Shown here: positions 1-8,770 of the stretch, in pieces
How the letters are laid out: each line of letters opens with the position of its first letter
Position numbering within the stretch: position 1 is the first letter of the stretch
NCBI RefSeq assembly: GCF_001940455.1
Contig: NZ_MKQR01000018.1
Location: forward strand, 62,001 to 126,000
Reading direction: 5' to 3'
Source: Actinokineospora bangkokensis
GTDB taxonomy: Bacteria > Actinomycetota > Actinomycetes > Mycobacteriales > Pseudonocardiaceae
Length of the DNA: 64,000 bases
Program-made: the position numbers and the translations under genes
Notes under the pieces: generated by a model
Told to the model about the DNA's origin: nothing
What the model saw: the letters and a program-made list of their open reading frames with translations, nothing else
Database searches by the model: none

Positions 1-763
1 GCTGGTACTGCGCGGCGCTGCGGAAGGAGTCCTCCGCGGCGGTCACCCGCAGGTCACCGCTCACCGGGTCCTCGCGGGCGGTGATGTCGATCGGGAACCA
101 CGCCCTCCTGACCGCAGCGGGTGCGAGGGCCGCGGGGACGATCCTGGTCTCCAGGACGCGCTGGGCGCGCCCCTGCGGCTTGGCAGGCTCGTCCGGGGAC
201 GACCGGTCGAGCCTGCGCTCGCGCAGCAGCTCCTCCACAGCGCGCACGACGGCACCGCCGCTCACCTTGTCGACGGTGGCGTTGAACAGGCGATCACCGG
301 GCACGACCACGTCGCGGCTCGGCGGGTGGGAGTAGCCCGCCCGCCCGGTGAGGTGGCCGCTGACGCGGTCGAACCACAGGTCGACGGTCTCCAGCGTGTA
401 CTCGCCACCCTCCAGCTCGCGCTCACCGCCTGCTTGGAAGATCCGCACGATGTCCGGCGTCGGCGCGACCAAGCCGCGGTAGAGGTCGAGGCTGACGTAC
501 TCGCGCCGCCAGAGGTCGAAGATCAGGTCGAGGGTCATCCGCTCGCCCAGGTTGAACCGGTCCACCAGGGTGCTCAGCCCTATGCCCGCGCGCTCGGCGG
601 GCACCGCCGCCCGCTCGGTCTCCCCCGGCTCCCGCCTGGACAGCCACAGCAGCACGATCCCGCGCAGCACCGAGGTCTCGATCCTGGACAGCTCCGTGCC
701 GTACCCGAGCCGGATGCGGACCTGGACGGACTCGTACGGGAGGAACACCCGGATGCCGGGCAT
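1..763 (-). CDS. Partial protein downstream of the helicase; possible defence partner (3' end beyond window)
   Basis: An open frame of about 254 codons starts at ATG 763 and runs without a stop off the left edge, so it is 3'-truncated by the window. The start overlaps the helicase stop as ATGA, implying translational coupling. The protein begins MPGIRVFLPYESVQVRIRL; residues about 25-95 (around STLVDRFNLGERMTLDLIF) could be winged-helix-like. I do not recognise a catalytic motif in the visible part. In kinase-helicase defence operons such as Mokosh the partner carries a phospholipase-D nuclease domain, but no HxKxxxxD motif is visible here, and any such domain would have to lie outside the window. 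The reading frame is secure; the function is unknown. Confidence 0.7.
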   Translation of the reverse strand, partial: MPGIRVFLPYESVQVRIRLGYGTELSRIETSVLRGIVLLWLSRREPGETERAAVPAERAGIGLSTLVDRFNLGERMTLDLIFDLWRREYVSLDLYRGLVAPTPDIVRIFQAGGERELEGGEYTLETVDLWFDRVSGHLTGRAGYSHPPSRDVVVPGDRLFNATVDKVSGGAVVRAVEELLRERRLDRSSPDEPAKPQGRAQRVLETRIVPAALAPAAVRRAWFPIDITAREDPVSGDLRVTAAEDSFRSAAQYQ

Positions 764-3700
764 CAGATCGCCTCCGGGTCATCGGCGGGCACCACGGTGC
801 CGAATCGCTCGACGAGGGCGCACACGTCCGACCACATGGGACCGCCGTGGTCGTGGAAGTGCTGGAAGGCGCCCACGATGACCAGGTGTTCGCGGGCGCG
901 GGAGAACAGCACGTTGACCAGCTCCGGCTCGTGCAGGTGCCCGATGTTGGCCCAGGGGCGGTCAGCGGAGTCCGGCCTGGCCCGGTCGCGCACCAGCGAC
1001 ACCACGACGACGTTGGCCTCGCGCCCTTGGAAGGCGTGGATGGTCGAGACGTGCGGGCGGGTCTCAGCCCAGGAGTTGAACTGCTCCACCTGCCTGCGGT
1101 AGGGGGTGAGCACGGCGATGGGGTGGTCGCCGTACCCGTGGCGGCCGCGCGCGGGCTCAGGGCTGAGCGACCTGAGGAAGGACCGCACGACCTGGACCTC
1201 GCCCGGGTTCTGCCAGGCCGGTTGCTCCGCGCAGGAGGGCACGGCGCTGGTGTCGAGCCAGACGACCGAGCGCCGTGCCGCGACCCGCGGGTGGCGCAGC
1301 ACGGGAACGTCATCGCGGCCGGTGGCCAGCATGCCCTCGGCGTCGAGGTCGACGTGCCCGTCGGAGCCCGCCTGCTCCACCGGGTAGAAGGCCCTGCTGA
1401 CGATCTCGCAGATGTCCGGTCGCATCCGGTACTGGGTCCGCAGGGTGTGCCGGGGCGGTCGTGCGACGGGCTTGGGCCCGTCGACGAAGAGGTTGCCGAA
1501 GAGGTCGAACACCTTGACGTAGTCGTCCTTGCGGTTCCCGTGCACCAGCAGGTCGTCGTCGGTCGAGGCCGCGCAGCGGTCCAGGAACTGCACGATCTCC
1601 CGCCTGCGGTGCGCAGGCAGCTGCCGGTGGTCGCCGACCAGCGCCCACCGGGTGCCGCGGCTCAGCGGGATCGCCAGCTCGGTGGGCCAGGCCTTGGCGG
1701 CCTCCTCGATGACGACCAGGTCGAAGATGTCGGTGGCCGCCGAGCGCTCGAGCGCCGACGGGGTCGCCGACGAGCAGGTGGCGAAGACCAGGTTCGCGGC
1801 CCGCTGCACCCGGTCGATCAGCTCGGGCAGGCCGTCGCGGATCGCCGCCTCCCACCCGCTGAGCAGCAGCGGGGTGCCGATGTCGTTCTCCGCCTCCGCC
1901 TCCGCCAGGAGTTCCCTGGTGCGCTTGAGGATGTCGCCCTGGCGCAGTTCGGCCAGGTTGTTGATCAGGAACGGCGCGATCGCGCTGTCGACCTTGTCCT
2001 CGCCGCGGATCCCCGTGGCGCGCACGGCGATCACGTCCTGGGCCCCTCTCGCCGTGGACCCCGACCCGTTGAGCAGCCCCAGCTTGCCGAGCAGCCGTTC
2101 GGCGATGTTGTCGAGGGCGAAGTTCGACTGGGTGGACACCAGCACCCTGGCGCCTGGTTCGCGGTTGAGGTAGCTGACCACGGCGTCCGAGGTGGTCTCG
2201 GTCTTCCCCGTGCCCGGGGGGCCCTGCAGGGCGAACAGCGGTTCCGTCCGGCCGAGCGCGTCGGCCACCTCCGCGTTGGTGCTGCGCTTGGTCAGCGCGG
2301 GCGGGTTCATCGCGTTCGGCCTGGCGAGCTGGTCGACGAGGAGCCTGTTGCCCAGCAGCTCCCACTTGGCCTGGTCCTGGCGGTTGAGCGCCACCCAGGA
2401 GCCGAAGTCGTCGGAGAGGCTGATCCACCCGCGCTCGGGGATCCGCGCGCTGCGCTTGCCCGCGACCACCTCGACCATCTCGCTCTTGGCCTGGACGCAG
2501 TCGCCCACGAAGGAGGGTGTCCTCGCGGGTACGCCCCTGTCGTCGGCCCGCAGCGACACGGTCACCGTGCCGTCCTCGTTGCTGGCGCCCGCGAAGAAGT
2601 CGCCCATCGGCGGGCGCAGGTTCGTCTCGTTGGCGAACTGGGTCGCGAACGCCGAGCTGTGCCGCCAGCGCTTGTCGCGCTGCTCGTCGAAGCGCAGCAG
2701 CACGCGGTCGCGCTCGCCCGCGCCCTCGGCGACGTAGGGGTACTGGCGGGACTCCAGCTCGGTCCGCTGGAACTGGAGCAGCCAGTCGAACGCCTGGGTG
2801 TAGGTGCGCTCGTTCTTCGTCAGCGGCGCCGCGTCCCGGACCGCGGCGAACAGCGGCAGCCACGACGGCCTGCCGTCGAGCTCAGCGGCCATCTCGTCGA
2901 CGTCGATCGTGGAGGCCACCACGTCGATCACCGGCGCCAGCCGTTGCTTGCGGGCCTTCTTCACCGCCACCCGCAAGCTGCGACCACGAGAGGTGTTGAG
3001 GTTGATGACGAACGCGGCCAGCAGCGCCCTCGGGTCGGGCTTGCCCATCCGCCCCCGGCCGCGCTCCGGGGACCACGGGCGGCAGAACCACGCGTTCTCC
3101 GTCCCGAGGAGGACGTGCTCGGCGGCGCGCAGCTTGTCCGGGTCCTGCCCGGCCAGGAAGGACACGGCGCCACCGGGGATGTGCAGGACCCGGGCTCCGC
3201 GCAGGTCGGAGAGGATGAACTCGGCGGTCTCCACGAGCCCTTCCTCCGAGGCGGGGTCGTTGTCGATCTGCTCCCACTTCAGCAGGGTGTCGCGGCACTC
3301 CTCCGGCATGAACACCATCAGGTACGGGGTGCCGTTGTACTCGGTCTCCGCGGTGAGCTGCTCGTAGTGGTCGCTGAGCCTGCCGACGACATCGATCGCA
3401 CTGGGGCGCGTGGTGACCGAGTCCCACTCGGTCATGTCGCGCAGCAGGGCCGCCAGCGGACCCGGCAGCACCTGCACCGCCTTGCGCAGGTGGCTGTTGA
3501 CCGCCCGCGACGCCACCAGCAACCGCTCCTGGTCCGGTCCTCGGTCCGGTCCCGAGGTCATGGCCTCGGCGACACCCGCGATCAGCTCCGGTGGGATCGG
3601 ACCGGTCATCCACTCCGCGACCATCATCCCCAGGCCGTAGATGTCCGACCGGTGGTCCTCCAGCCGAGCGCCCTCGACCAGCAGGAACGTGATCCGCTCC

Positions 3701-4440
3701 GGGGAGAAGTAGGCCAGCGCGTCGGCCCCCTGCGCCACCGTCAGCAGCCTGGCCTGCCTGGCCCGCTCCCCGGCGTCGAGCAGCGTCGAGCGCAGCAGGT
3801 TGGACACCAGGCTGCTCATCTCGAAGCGGGTGAGCACCAACTGGATGCCGTCCTCGGTCCTGACCTGCCCGATCGTGCCGGGCCAGATGTTGCGGTGCAC
3901 GATCCCCATGTCGTGCAGCACCGAGAGCGCGTCCGCCAGCGCCATGAACTGGCCCACCGTGTCAGCGCGGTTGACGCTGAGGTCGTTGATGATCGTCTCG
4001 TTCAGCCCGGCCCGCATCCCCTCCTCGGGGTCGGACTCCTCGAAGAGTTGATCAAGCCCCCCGGAGCGGGTGATGACGAACGCGCACCCCTGCACACCGA
4101 ACGGCGCCGTCACCGCCTCGTCGATGTAACCGCCGTCGACGAACTCCGGCAGCGCGGGGTGGCGCAGCGACGCCACCCGCTGGAGAACGCGCCACTCCTG
4201 GTTCCACAGGCCCTCGCCCGCTTCGGAGACGCCCAGGTAGAACTGCACGGTGACAGCCTGCTTCGTCCCGCGGTCAACGAGCCGGTAGCGGTAGACGGTG
4301 TCGCTCAGCAGCTCGACCCCGGTCGCGCGCGTTGCCGTCCCCGGCACCTTGTACGAACCGTAGGCCGAGTCCTGCGCGCAGAAGACCTCGGAGACGAGCC
4401 TGTCCATGTCAGCCAGCAACGTCGACACCCACTTGCCCAC
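763..4440 (-). CDS. Protein (pseudo)kinase-SF1 UPF1-like helicase fusion, 1225 aa
   Basis: The N-terminal third (about 45-330) is a protein-kinase fold: the catalytic loop reads HRNIWPGTI (182-190), with Asn where kinases have the catalytic Asp, and the DFG position reads RFE (205-207). It is therefore probably a pseudokinase. The C-terminal half is an SF1 helicase: Walker A GPPGTGKTETT near 738, Walker B VVIEEAAKAW near 908, motif III VGDHRQLP, and motif V IHAFQGREANVVVV near the end, typical of the UPF1/COG1112 group. Kinase plus COG1112 helicase resembles MkoA of type I Mokosh anti-phage systems (from memory). It is coupled by ATGA to the truncated gene that follows. The architecture is secure; a defence role is inference. 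Confidence 0.85.
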   Translation of the reverse strand: MGKWVSTLLADMDRLVSEVFCAQDSAYGSYKVPGTATRATGVELLSDTVYRYRLVDRGTKQAVTVQFYLGVSEAGEGLWNQEWRVLQRVASLRHPALPEFVDGGYIDEAVTAPFGVQGCAFVITRSGGLDQLFEESDPEEGMRAGLNETIINDLSVNRADTVGQFMALADALSVLHDMGIVHRNIWPGTIGQVRTEDGIQLVLTRFEMSSLVSNLLRSTLLDAGERARQARLLTVAQGADALAYFSPERITFLLVEGARLEDHRSDIYGLGMMVAEWMTGPIPPELIAGVAEAMTSGPDRGPDQERLLVASRAVNSHLRKAVQVLPGPLAALLRDMTEWDSVTTRPSAIDVVGRLSDHYEQLTAETEYNGTPYLMVFMPEECRDTLLKWEQIDNDPASEEGLVETAEFILSDLRGARVLHIPGGAVSFLAGQDPDKLRAAEHVLLGTENAWFCRPWSPERGRGRMGKPDPRALLAAFVINLNTSRGRSLRVAVKKARKQRLAPVIDVVASTIDVDEMAAELDGRPSWLPLFAAVRDAAPLTKNERTYTQAFDWLLQFQRTELESRQYPYVAEGAGERDRVLLRFDEQRDKRWRHSSAFATQFANETNLRPPMGDFFAGASNEDGTVTVSLRADDRGVPARTPSFVGDCVQAKSEMVEVVAGKRSARIPERGWISLSDDFGSWVALNRQDQAKWELLGNRLLVDQLARPNAMNPPALTKRSTNAEVADALGRTEPLFALQGPPGTGKTETTSDAVVSYLNREPGARVLVSTQSNFALDNIAERLLGKLGLLNGSGSTARGAQDVIAVRATGIRGEDKVDSAIAPFLINNLAELRQGDILKRTRELLAEAEAENDIGTPLLLSGWEAAIRDGLPELIDRVQRAANLVFATCSSATPSALERSAATDIFDLVVIEEAAKAWPTELAIPLSRGTRWALVGDHRQLPAHRRREIVQFLDRCAASTDDDLLVHGNRKDDYVKVFDLFGNLFVDGPKPVARPPRHTLRTQYRMRPDICEIVSRAFYPVEQAGSDGHVDLDAEGMLATGRDDVPVLRHPRVAARRSVVWLDTSAVPSCAEQPAWQNPGEVQVVRSFLRSLSPEPARGRHGYGDHPIAVLTPYRRQVEQFNSWAETRPHVSTIHAFQGREANVVVVSLVRDRARPDSADRPWANIGHLHEPELVNVLFSRAREHLVIVGAFQHFHDHGGPMWSDVCALVERFGTVVPADDPEAI

Positions 4441-5039
4441 CCGCCCCTTGAAGATCGACTGTAACCCAGATCGTCCTCGACCCCCACCCCGTTACCGAGA
4501 ATGGACTTGATGCCCAAACCTCGTCGCCGCGTTGAGCGCGCGGCAAAACGTCAACGCAGACCATTCCCCGCCATCAGCACAACCTCCTGCTCACACAATC
4601 CGAAAAGCACGAAAAATTCATGCGAGGAGCCATGGCTGAATCCCCAACAAGATTGACCGGGTCGTCGTCGTGGCAATTCGTTAGGATGTGATCATCGCGG
4701 CCACCGGAGCGCGGCCGGAGCTGCGTGGGCGCACTGCGATCAACAGCTATAGCGTGGTCACACTCCCTCTCGCCCCAATAGGGACAACAGTAAGCACGCA
4801 CTGGCCCGAGAGCAGCGCCTCGCCGACGTGGTTGACGCCGAGCACTTCCAGGTGCGGGCCGTGGACGACCGCGGCACGTCCAGCGCACGGATCATCGTTT
4901 GAAACGCGGTCCGGGCCCGGACAGGCGTGGCCGCGCGGTCGTTGCCCAGGAGACCTGGTCCGCTAGACCGGTGCCACCGCCTGACCACGGGCCGCCGCGG
5001 ATACTGGACTGATCGGTTCACAAACTGTATGTTCGGCCC
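4441..5039. other. Intergenic region between helicase and TetR genes
   Basis: 599 bases with no convincing intact gene. The part near 4441-4800 is visibly less GC-rich than its surroundings. A good Shine-Dalgarno (GAGGAG at 4624-4629) precedes an ATG at 4632 that opens only a 19-codon frame. A coding-like fragment follows at 4753-4902. The stretch 5008-5030 just before the TetR gene may hold its promoter/operator, but the palindromy there is weak. Confidence 0.4.
4753..4902 (+). pseudogene. Possible 3' fragment of a degraded gene
   Basis: A frame with no start codon runs from after a TAG at 4750 to TGA 4900-4902. From about 4801 it uses almost only G/C third positions and reads as a plausible C-terminus (LADVVDAEHFQVRAVDDRG). 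The AT-richer sequence before it does not continue the frame. It could be the remnant of a deleted gene, or chance in GC-rich DNA. Family not recognised. Confidence 0.25.
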
Positions 5040-5630
5040 GTGCCACGCCCTCGCCAGTTCGACGAGCAGCGGGTGCTGTCCGCGGTGCAGGCGGCCTTCT
5101 GGAACAACGGGTACGCGGGCACGTCGCTGGAGGACCTGCTCGCGGCCACCGGGCTGGGCAAGGGCAGCCTGTACGGCGCGTTCGGGGACAAGCGGCGGCT
5201 GTTCCTGCGGGTGCTGCGCGAGTACGACGAGGCCAACGACCGCATGTTGCGGGGCTGGCTCGCCGACGCCGACCGCGGCATCGACGTGGTCCGCGACTTC
5301 GTGCTGGGGCCGGTCCGCGACCCGAGCGGCGCCCAGGCCCGTCGCGGGTGCCTGCTGGCCAACACCGCGATGGAGCTCGCCACGAGCGCCCCCGAGGTCG
5401 CCGCCGAGGCCCGCCGCAGCTACGACGCCACGACCGCCGTGCTGGCCGACGCGATCCGACGGGCCCAGCGCGAGGGCGACGTCGCCGCCCGCGTCGACCC
5501 GGGGCAGGCCGCCCCAGCGGTCCTGGCGGGTCAACTGGGCCTGGTCATCCTCGGCCGCACCGGCCAAGACCTGGCCGCGCTTGAGGCGATGGGCGAGACG
5601 CTGCTCGCCTGCCTCCTGCCCGCGTCCTGA
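5040..5630 (+). CDS. TetR/AcrR family transcriptional regulator
   Basis: 196 aa from a GTG start. The N-terminal 50 residues form the TetR DNA-binding domain (TSLEDLLAATGLGKGSLY is the helix-turn-helix, followed by FGDK). The rest is an all-helical ligand domain; MRGWLADADRG-type sequence and RRGCLLANTA resemble the YcdC/AefR-like TetR_C group. It lies 95 bases upstream of a same-strand SDR gene and probably controls it. An imperfect palindrome ACCGAACGGT at 5693-5702, within the SDR leader, is a possible operator. Family is certain; ligand unknown. Confidence 0.9.
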   Translation: MPRPRQFDEQRVLSAVQAAFWNNGYAGTSLEDLLAATGLGKGSLYGAFGDKRRLFLRVLREYDEANDRMLRGWLADADRGIDVVRDFVLGPVRDPSGAQARRGCLLANTAMELATSAPEVAAEARRSYDATTAVLADAIRRAQREGDVAARVDPGQAAPAVLAGQLGLVILGRTGQDLAALEAMGETLLACLLPAS

Positions 5631-5725
5631 ACCACACCGCCCAGGCGGATCCTGTTCTTGACTATCCGGTCCAGATCGGCCAGGGTTATGGACCGAACGG
5701 TAAAGAACACGACCTGGGAGGAACC

Positions 5726-6460
5726 ATGGGAGCGCTCGACGGCAAGGTCGCCGTGGTCACCGGCGGGAGCAGCGGCATCGGTCTGGCGATCGCCCGCGCG
5801 TACCTCGCCGAAGGCGCGCGGGTGTTCGTCACCGGCCGCCGCAGGCCCCAGCTCGACGCGGTCGAGGCCGAACTCGGCACCGGCGTGACCGCGCTGACCT
5901 GCGACGTCAGCCGCCTCAACGACCTCGACGCGCTCTACGCGACCGTGGCCGAGCAGGCGGGCCGGGTCGACGTGCTGGTGGCCAACGCGGGCATCGGCAT
6001 CGCCGCCCCGCTGGGCGAGATCACCGAAGAGCAGTTCGACGCGATGTTCGCCACCAACGTCAAGGGATCGGTCTTCACCGTGCAGAAGGCCCTGCCCCTG
6101 CTCGCACCGGGCGCCTCGATCATCCTGCTCGGCTCCACCGCGGCCACCCGCCCCGAGTCGGTGCTCCCCGTCTACGGGGCCACCAAGGCCGCCATCCGCA
6201 ACCTCGCGCGCGGCTTCGCCCACAGCGCCAAGGCCCGCCAGTTCCGCATCAACGTCCTGTCCCCCGGCGCCACCCGCACCCCGGGCCTGCTCGACCTGCT
6301 CACCCCAGCCGACCTCACCGCCGCGGAGTCGGTGATCCCCCTCGGCCGCCTCGCCGACCCGACCGAGATCGCCACCGCCGCGGTGTTCCTCGCCTCGGAC
6401 GCGTCCAGCTTCGTCAACGGCGCGGACCTCGCCGCGGACGGCGGCTACGCCCAGGTCTGA
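5726..6460 (+). CDS. Short-chain dehydrogenase/reductase
   Basis: 244 aa, the usual length for a classical SDR. Cofactor motif TGGSSGIG is at 12-19, NAG at 87-89, catalytic Ser137, and YGATK gives Tyr150/Lys154. Arg residues after the second strand (TGRRR, 36-40) favour NADP(H). The C-terminal PLGRLADPTEIA and NGADLAADGG motifs are typical. GGGAGG precedes the ATG by a good spacing. It probably reduces a small carbonyl compound under control of the upstream TetR gene; substrate not predictable. Confidence 0.92.
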   Translation: MGALDGKVAVVTGGSSGIGLAIARAYLAEGARVFVTGRRRPQLDAVEAELGTGVTALTCDVSRLNDLDALYATVAEQAGRVDVLVANAGIGIAAPLGEITEEQFDAMFATNVKGSVFTVQKALPLLAPGASIILLGSTAATRPESVLPVYGATKAAIRNLARGFAHSAKARQFRINVLSPGATRTPGLLDLLTPADLTAAESVIPLGRLADPTEIATAAVFLASDASSFVNGADLAADGGYAQV

Positions 6461-6485
6461 GGGCGGACCTCCACCGAGCAGGCCC

Positions 6486-6508
6486 GGGTTCGACCGCAGG
6501 CGGAACCC
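6486..6508 (+). terminator. Candidate hairpin terminator after SDR gene
   Basis: GGGTTC at 6486-6491 pairs perfectly with GAACCC at 6503-6508 across an 11-base loop, 26 bases after the SDR stop. There is no U tract, as is common for actinobacterial terminators. Confidence 0.3.
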
Positions 6509-6567
6509 ACCTCCCCGGTCCGGGGGACGGGACCCGCTGCACGGCGGGTCGGAACTAGGGTCAGCCC

Positions 6568-7173
6568 ATGGCTGATGCGATGTCCGCGCCCGCTGGGCAG
6601 GTGGTGGTGCTCGTCGACCGCTGGCCGGATCCGTCGCCGCCCAGCGAACTCCCGGTCCGCGGCCCGCTGCGGACGGCCAGCCGCGTCCTGCTCGTGGCGC
6701 TCCTGGTCCTCGCCGCAGCGGTGGGCGTCGAGGCGATCGTGCTGCTGTGGACAGAACCGACCCCCGGCTGGTGGTTCTCGCTCCTGTTCACCCTCGTGCT
6801 CACGGCCCTCGTCGCCGCGCTCTGGATCGCCTACCTCGGCGCCGTCGCCCACAGCGCCGAGCGCACGCGGGCCCGCACCCGCTGGGCCGAGGCGACCGAC
6901 CGGATCGAGTTGCTCGACGGCACCATCCGCACGCGCACCGCCTCCACCATCGAGGACGGCGGCATCGACAGCTTCACGCTCGTCGTCACCACCACCCGGG
7001 GACAGGTGCGCGGGAGGTGGGAGCGCCCGACATCGCGATCGCCGATGCTCCCCCAGACCCGACTGCCGGAAGTCGGCGCCCGCGCGCGGGTGTGGCGGCT
7101 CCGAGACGCGGACGACGACGCACCGGTCGTCATCGAGGTGCGCGTCCCTTCTTCCGCCGGACCAGCGCACTAG
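6568..7173 (+). CDS. Two-TM membrane protein of unknown function
   Basis: 201 aa. A short Pro-rich cytoplasmic N-terminus is followed by two hydrophobic segments (about 36-60 and 70-94), then a soluble tail of about 100 residues starting with an Arg-rich stretch (AERTRARTRW). The tail has alternating beta-strand-like sequence (SFTLVVTTTRGQV) and may be a small beta domain. There is no catalytic motif. Codon usage and position-3 GC are those of a real gene. Neighbours give no functional hint. Confidence 0.65.
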   Translation: MADAMSAPAGQVVVLVDRWPDPSPPSELPVRGPLRTASRVLLVALLVLAAAVGVEAIVLLWTEPTPGWWFSLLFTLVLTALVAALWIAYLGAVAHSAERTRARTRWAEATDRIELLDGTIRTRTASTIEDGGIDSFTLVVTTTRGQVRGRWERPTSRSPMLPQTRLPEVGARARVWRLRDADDDAPVVIEVRVPSSAGPAH

Positions 7174-7438
7174 GGCTTGCCCTTGCGCCCCTCCACGCCT
7201 TTTCAGCCGAGCGTTCAGCCACTTCACGTGCACCGGCGGCTCGATGGACCCCGTCGGCACCTCCCAGCAGCGCAGGTGCACGGAACGACCACGCGCGCCA
7301 CAGGCGGCCTCCCGCACTCACCTATCCGCGCGGGTGGGGAACACGATGTGAGGCACCAGCAGGACATGGGAAGGATCCCGCCGGCATGGTGAGGGAGTCG
7401 GATGAGCGCTGGCAGCGTGCTGGACTGGTGGGGGTGTG

Positions 7439-8488
7439 ATGGGTTTCGAGTTGGCCGGGGTGGTCCTTCCGGACGGTGAGGAGCGGGTCATCCGGGTTTC
7501 CGGTGACCGCATCGGTGGCCCGGGTGGGGAATGCCTGGTCGAGGGCGCGTGGCTGCTGCCCGGTCTGGTCGACGTGCACACCCATCCAGGCACCAACCAG
7601 CCCGGCGAGGACTTCGACGAGGACCTGCACCGCTCCCACATGACCGATCACCGCGACGCGGGCGTCCTGCTCGTGCGCACCCCCGGGTCAGTGGACCCCG
7701 ACCCGACCCGCGAGCGGCACGACCCCACCTTGCCCCGCGTCCGCCGGGGCGGTCGGTGGCTGGCCATGCCCGGCCTGTTCTTCCCCGACTTCGGCCGTCC
7801 CGTCACCGAAGCCGACCTGGTCGACGCCGCCGTCGAAGAGGCCGAGGCCTCCGGTGGCTGGTGCAAGATCATCGGTGACTGGCGCCCAGGCGATCCTGCC
7901 GTACCGCTGGACCTGCTCACCGAAGCCATCGCCGCAGTGCACGCCATCGACGGCCGGGTCGCGGTGCACGCCCAGACCGCGGAGGGCAGCCGCAACGCCG
8001 TGCTCGCCCGCGCGGACAGCATCGAGCACGGCATGCACCTCGACAACGACCTCATCCCCACCATGGTCGAACACGGAACAGCACTGGTCCCGACCTTCAC
8101 CGCCTTCGCCCCCACCATTGAGCGAATCCGCGCCGGAGAGGGGGCACCGGAGATCCGCGAGTGGCTGCTGACCGGTTGGGAGGGCCTGTTCACCACCGTC
8201 CGCACCGCCCACGAGGCCGGTGTGACCGTACTGGCAGGCACCGACAGCAAACCCTGCGGCGACATCGCAGGCGAAGTGCTCTGGCTGATCCGCGCAGGAC
8301 TCCCGCCCGAAGCCGCCGTCGCCGCAGCATCCTGGACCGCGCGCCATTGGCTCGGCCTACCCGGCCTGGAAGAGGGCGCCCCAGCCGACATCGTCGCCTA
8401 CGACGCCGACCCCCGCGTGGACCCCTCTGTCCTCCGCAGGCCATCCCTCATCGTGCTCGGCGGCCAGGTAATAGGACGTCAGCGATGA
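7439..8488 (+). CDS. Amidohydrolase family protein (imidazolonepropionase-like metal-dependent hydrolase)
   Basis: About 349 aa; a GTG three bases upstream is an equally possible start. The TIM-barrel amidohydrolase signature is present: metal ligands His47/His49 in LVDVHTHPG, Lys in WCKIIGDW, His in VAVHAQT and SIEHGMHL, and Asp in LAGTDSKP. The C-terminal composite strand (EGAPADIVAYDADP) is typical of imidazolonepropionase-like or prolidase-like members. It hydrolyses an amide or C-N ring bond of an unknown small molecule. It stands alone between a membrane protein and a convergent ABC transporter. Confidence 0.85.
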   Translation: MGFELAGVVLPDGEERVIRVSGDRIGGPGGECLVEGAWLLPGLVDVHTHPGTNQPGEDFDEDLHRSHMTDHRDAGVLLVRTPGSVDPDPTRERHDPTLPRVRRGGRWLAMPGLFFPDFGRPVTEADLVDAAVEEAEASGGWCKIIGDWRPGDPAVPLDLLTEAIAAVHAIDGRVAVHAQTAEGSRNAVLARADSIEHGMHLDNDLIPTMVEHGTALVPTFTAFAPTIERIRAGEGAPEIREWLLTGWEGLFTTVRTAHEAGVTVLAGTDSKPCGDIAGEVLWLIRAGLPPEAAVAAASWTARHWLGLPGLEEGAPADIVAYDADPRVDPSVLRRPSLIVLGGQVIGRQR

Positions 8489-8770
8489 CACTCCCGGTGA
8501 GGCCAATGAACACCGGCGTCACGAACGCGACAGCCGACGCAAGCAAGGGGCTCAACCACGATGGCCGTTCACCCGGCGGCCAACAGCGGGGCGAGCAAGC
8601 ACTCCAGTCACCCCGGTGCGGTGCCACCTTCACCACCCCACCACCCTCGATATTGGACCGAACGTGGACGGAGGACCTGGAGCGGGTGGCGGCGACACCG
8701 CTGGTGCGCGCCCAGTCGCTCATCGCCGAGTGCACGGCCACCAGGCACGCAACAGCTCGGTGCGCGCAGG

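Noticed and set aside
847-4464. A 1205-codon open frame on the plus strand
   Set aside because: It is the antisense shadow of the helicase gene; composition is Arg/Val/Gly-rich without motifs, while the minus frame has clear kinase and helicase domains.
7174-7435. Possible promoter/operator elements before the amidohydrolase
   Set aside because: No palindrome or hexamer pair stood out on reading.
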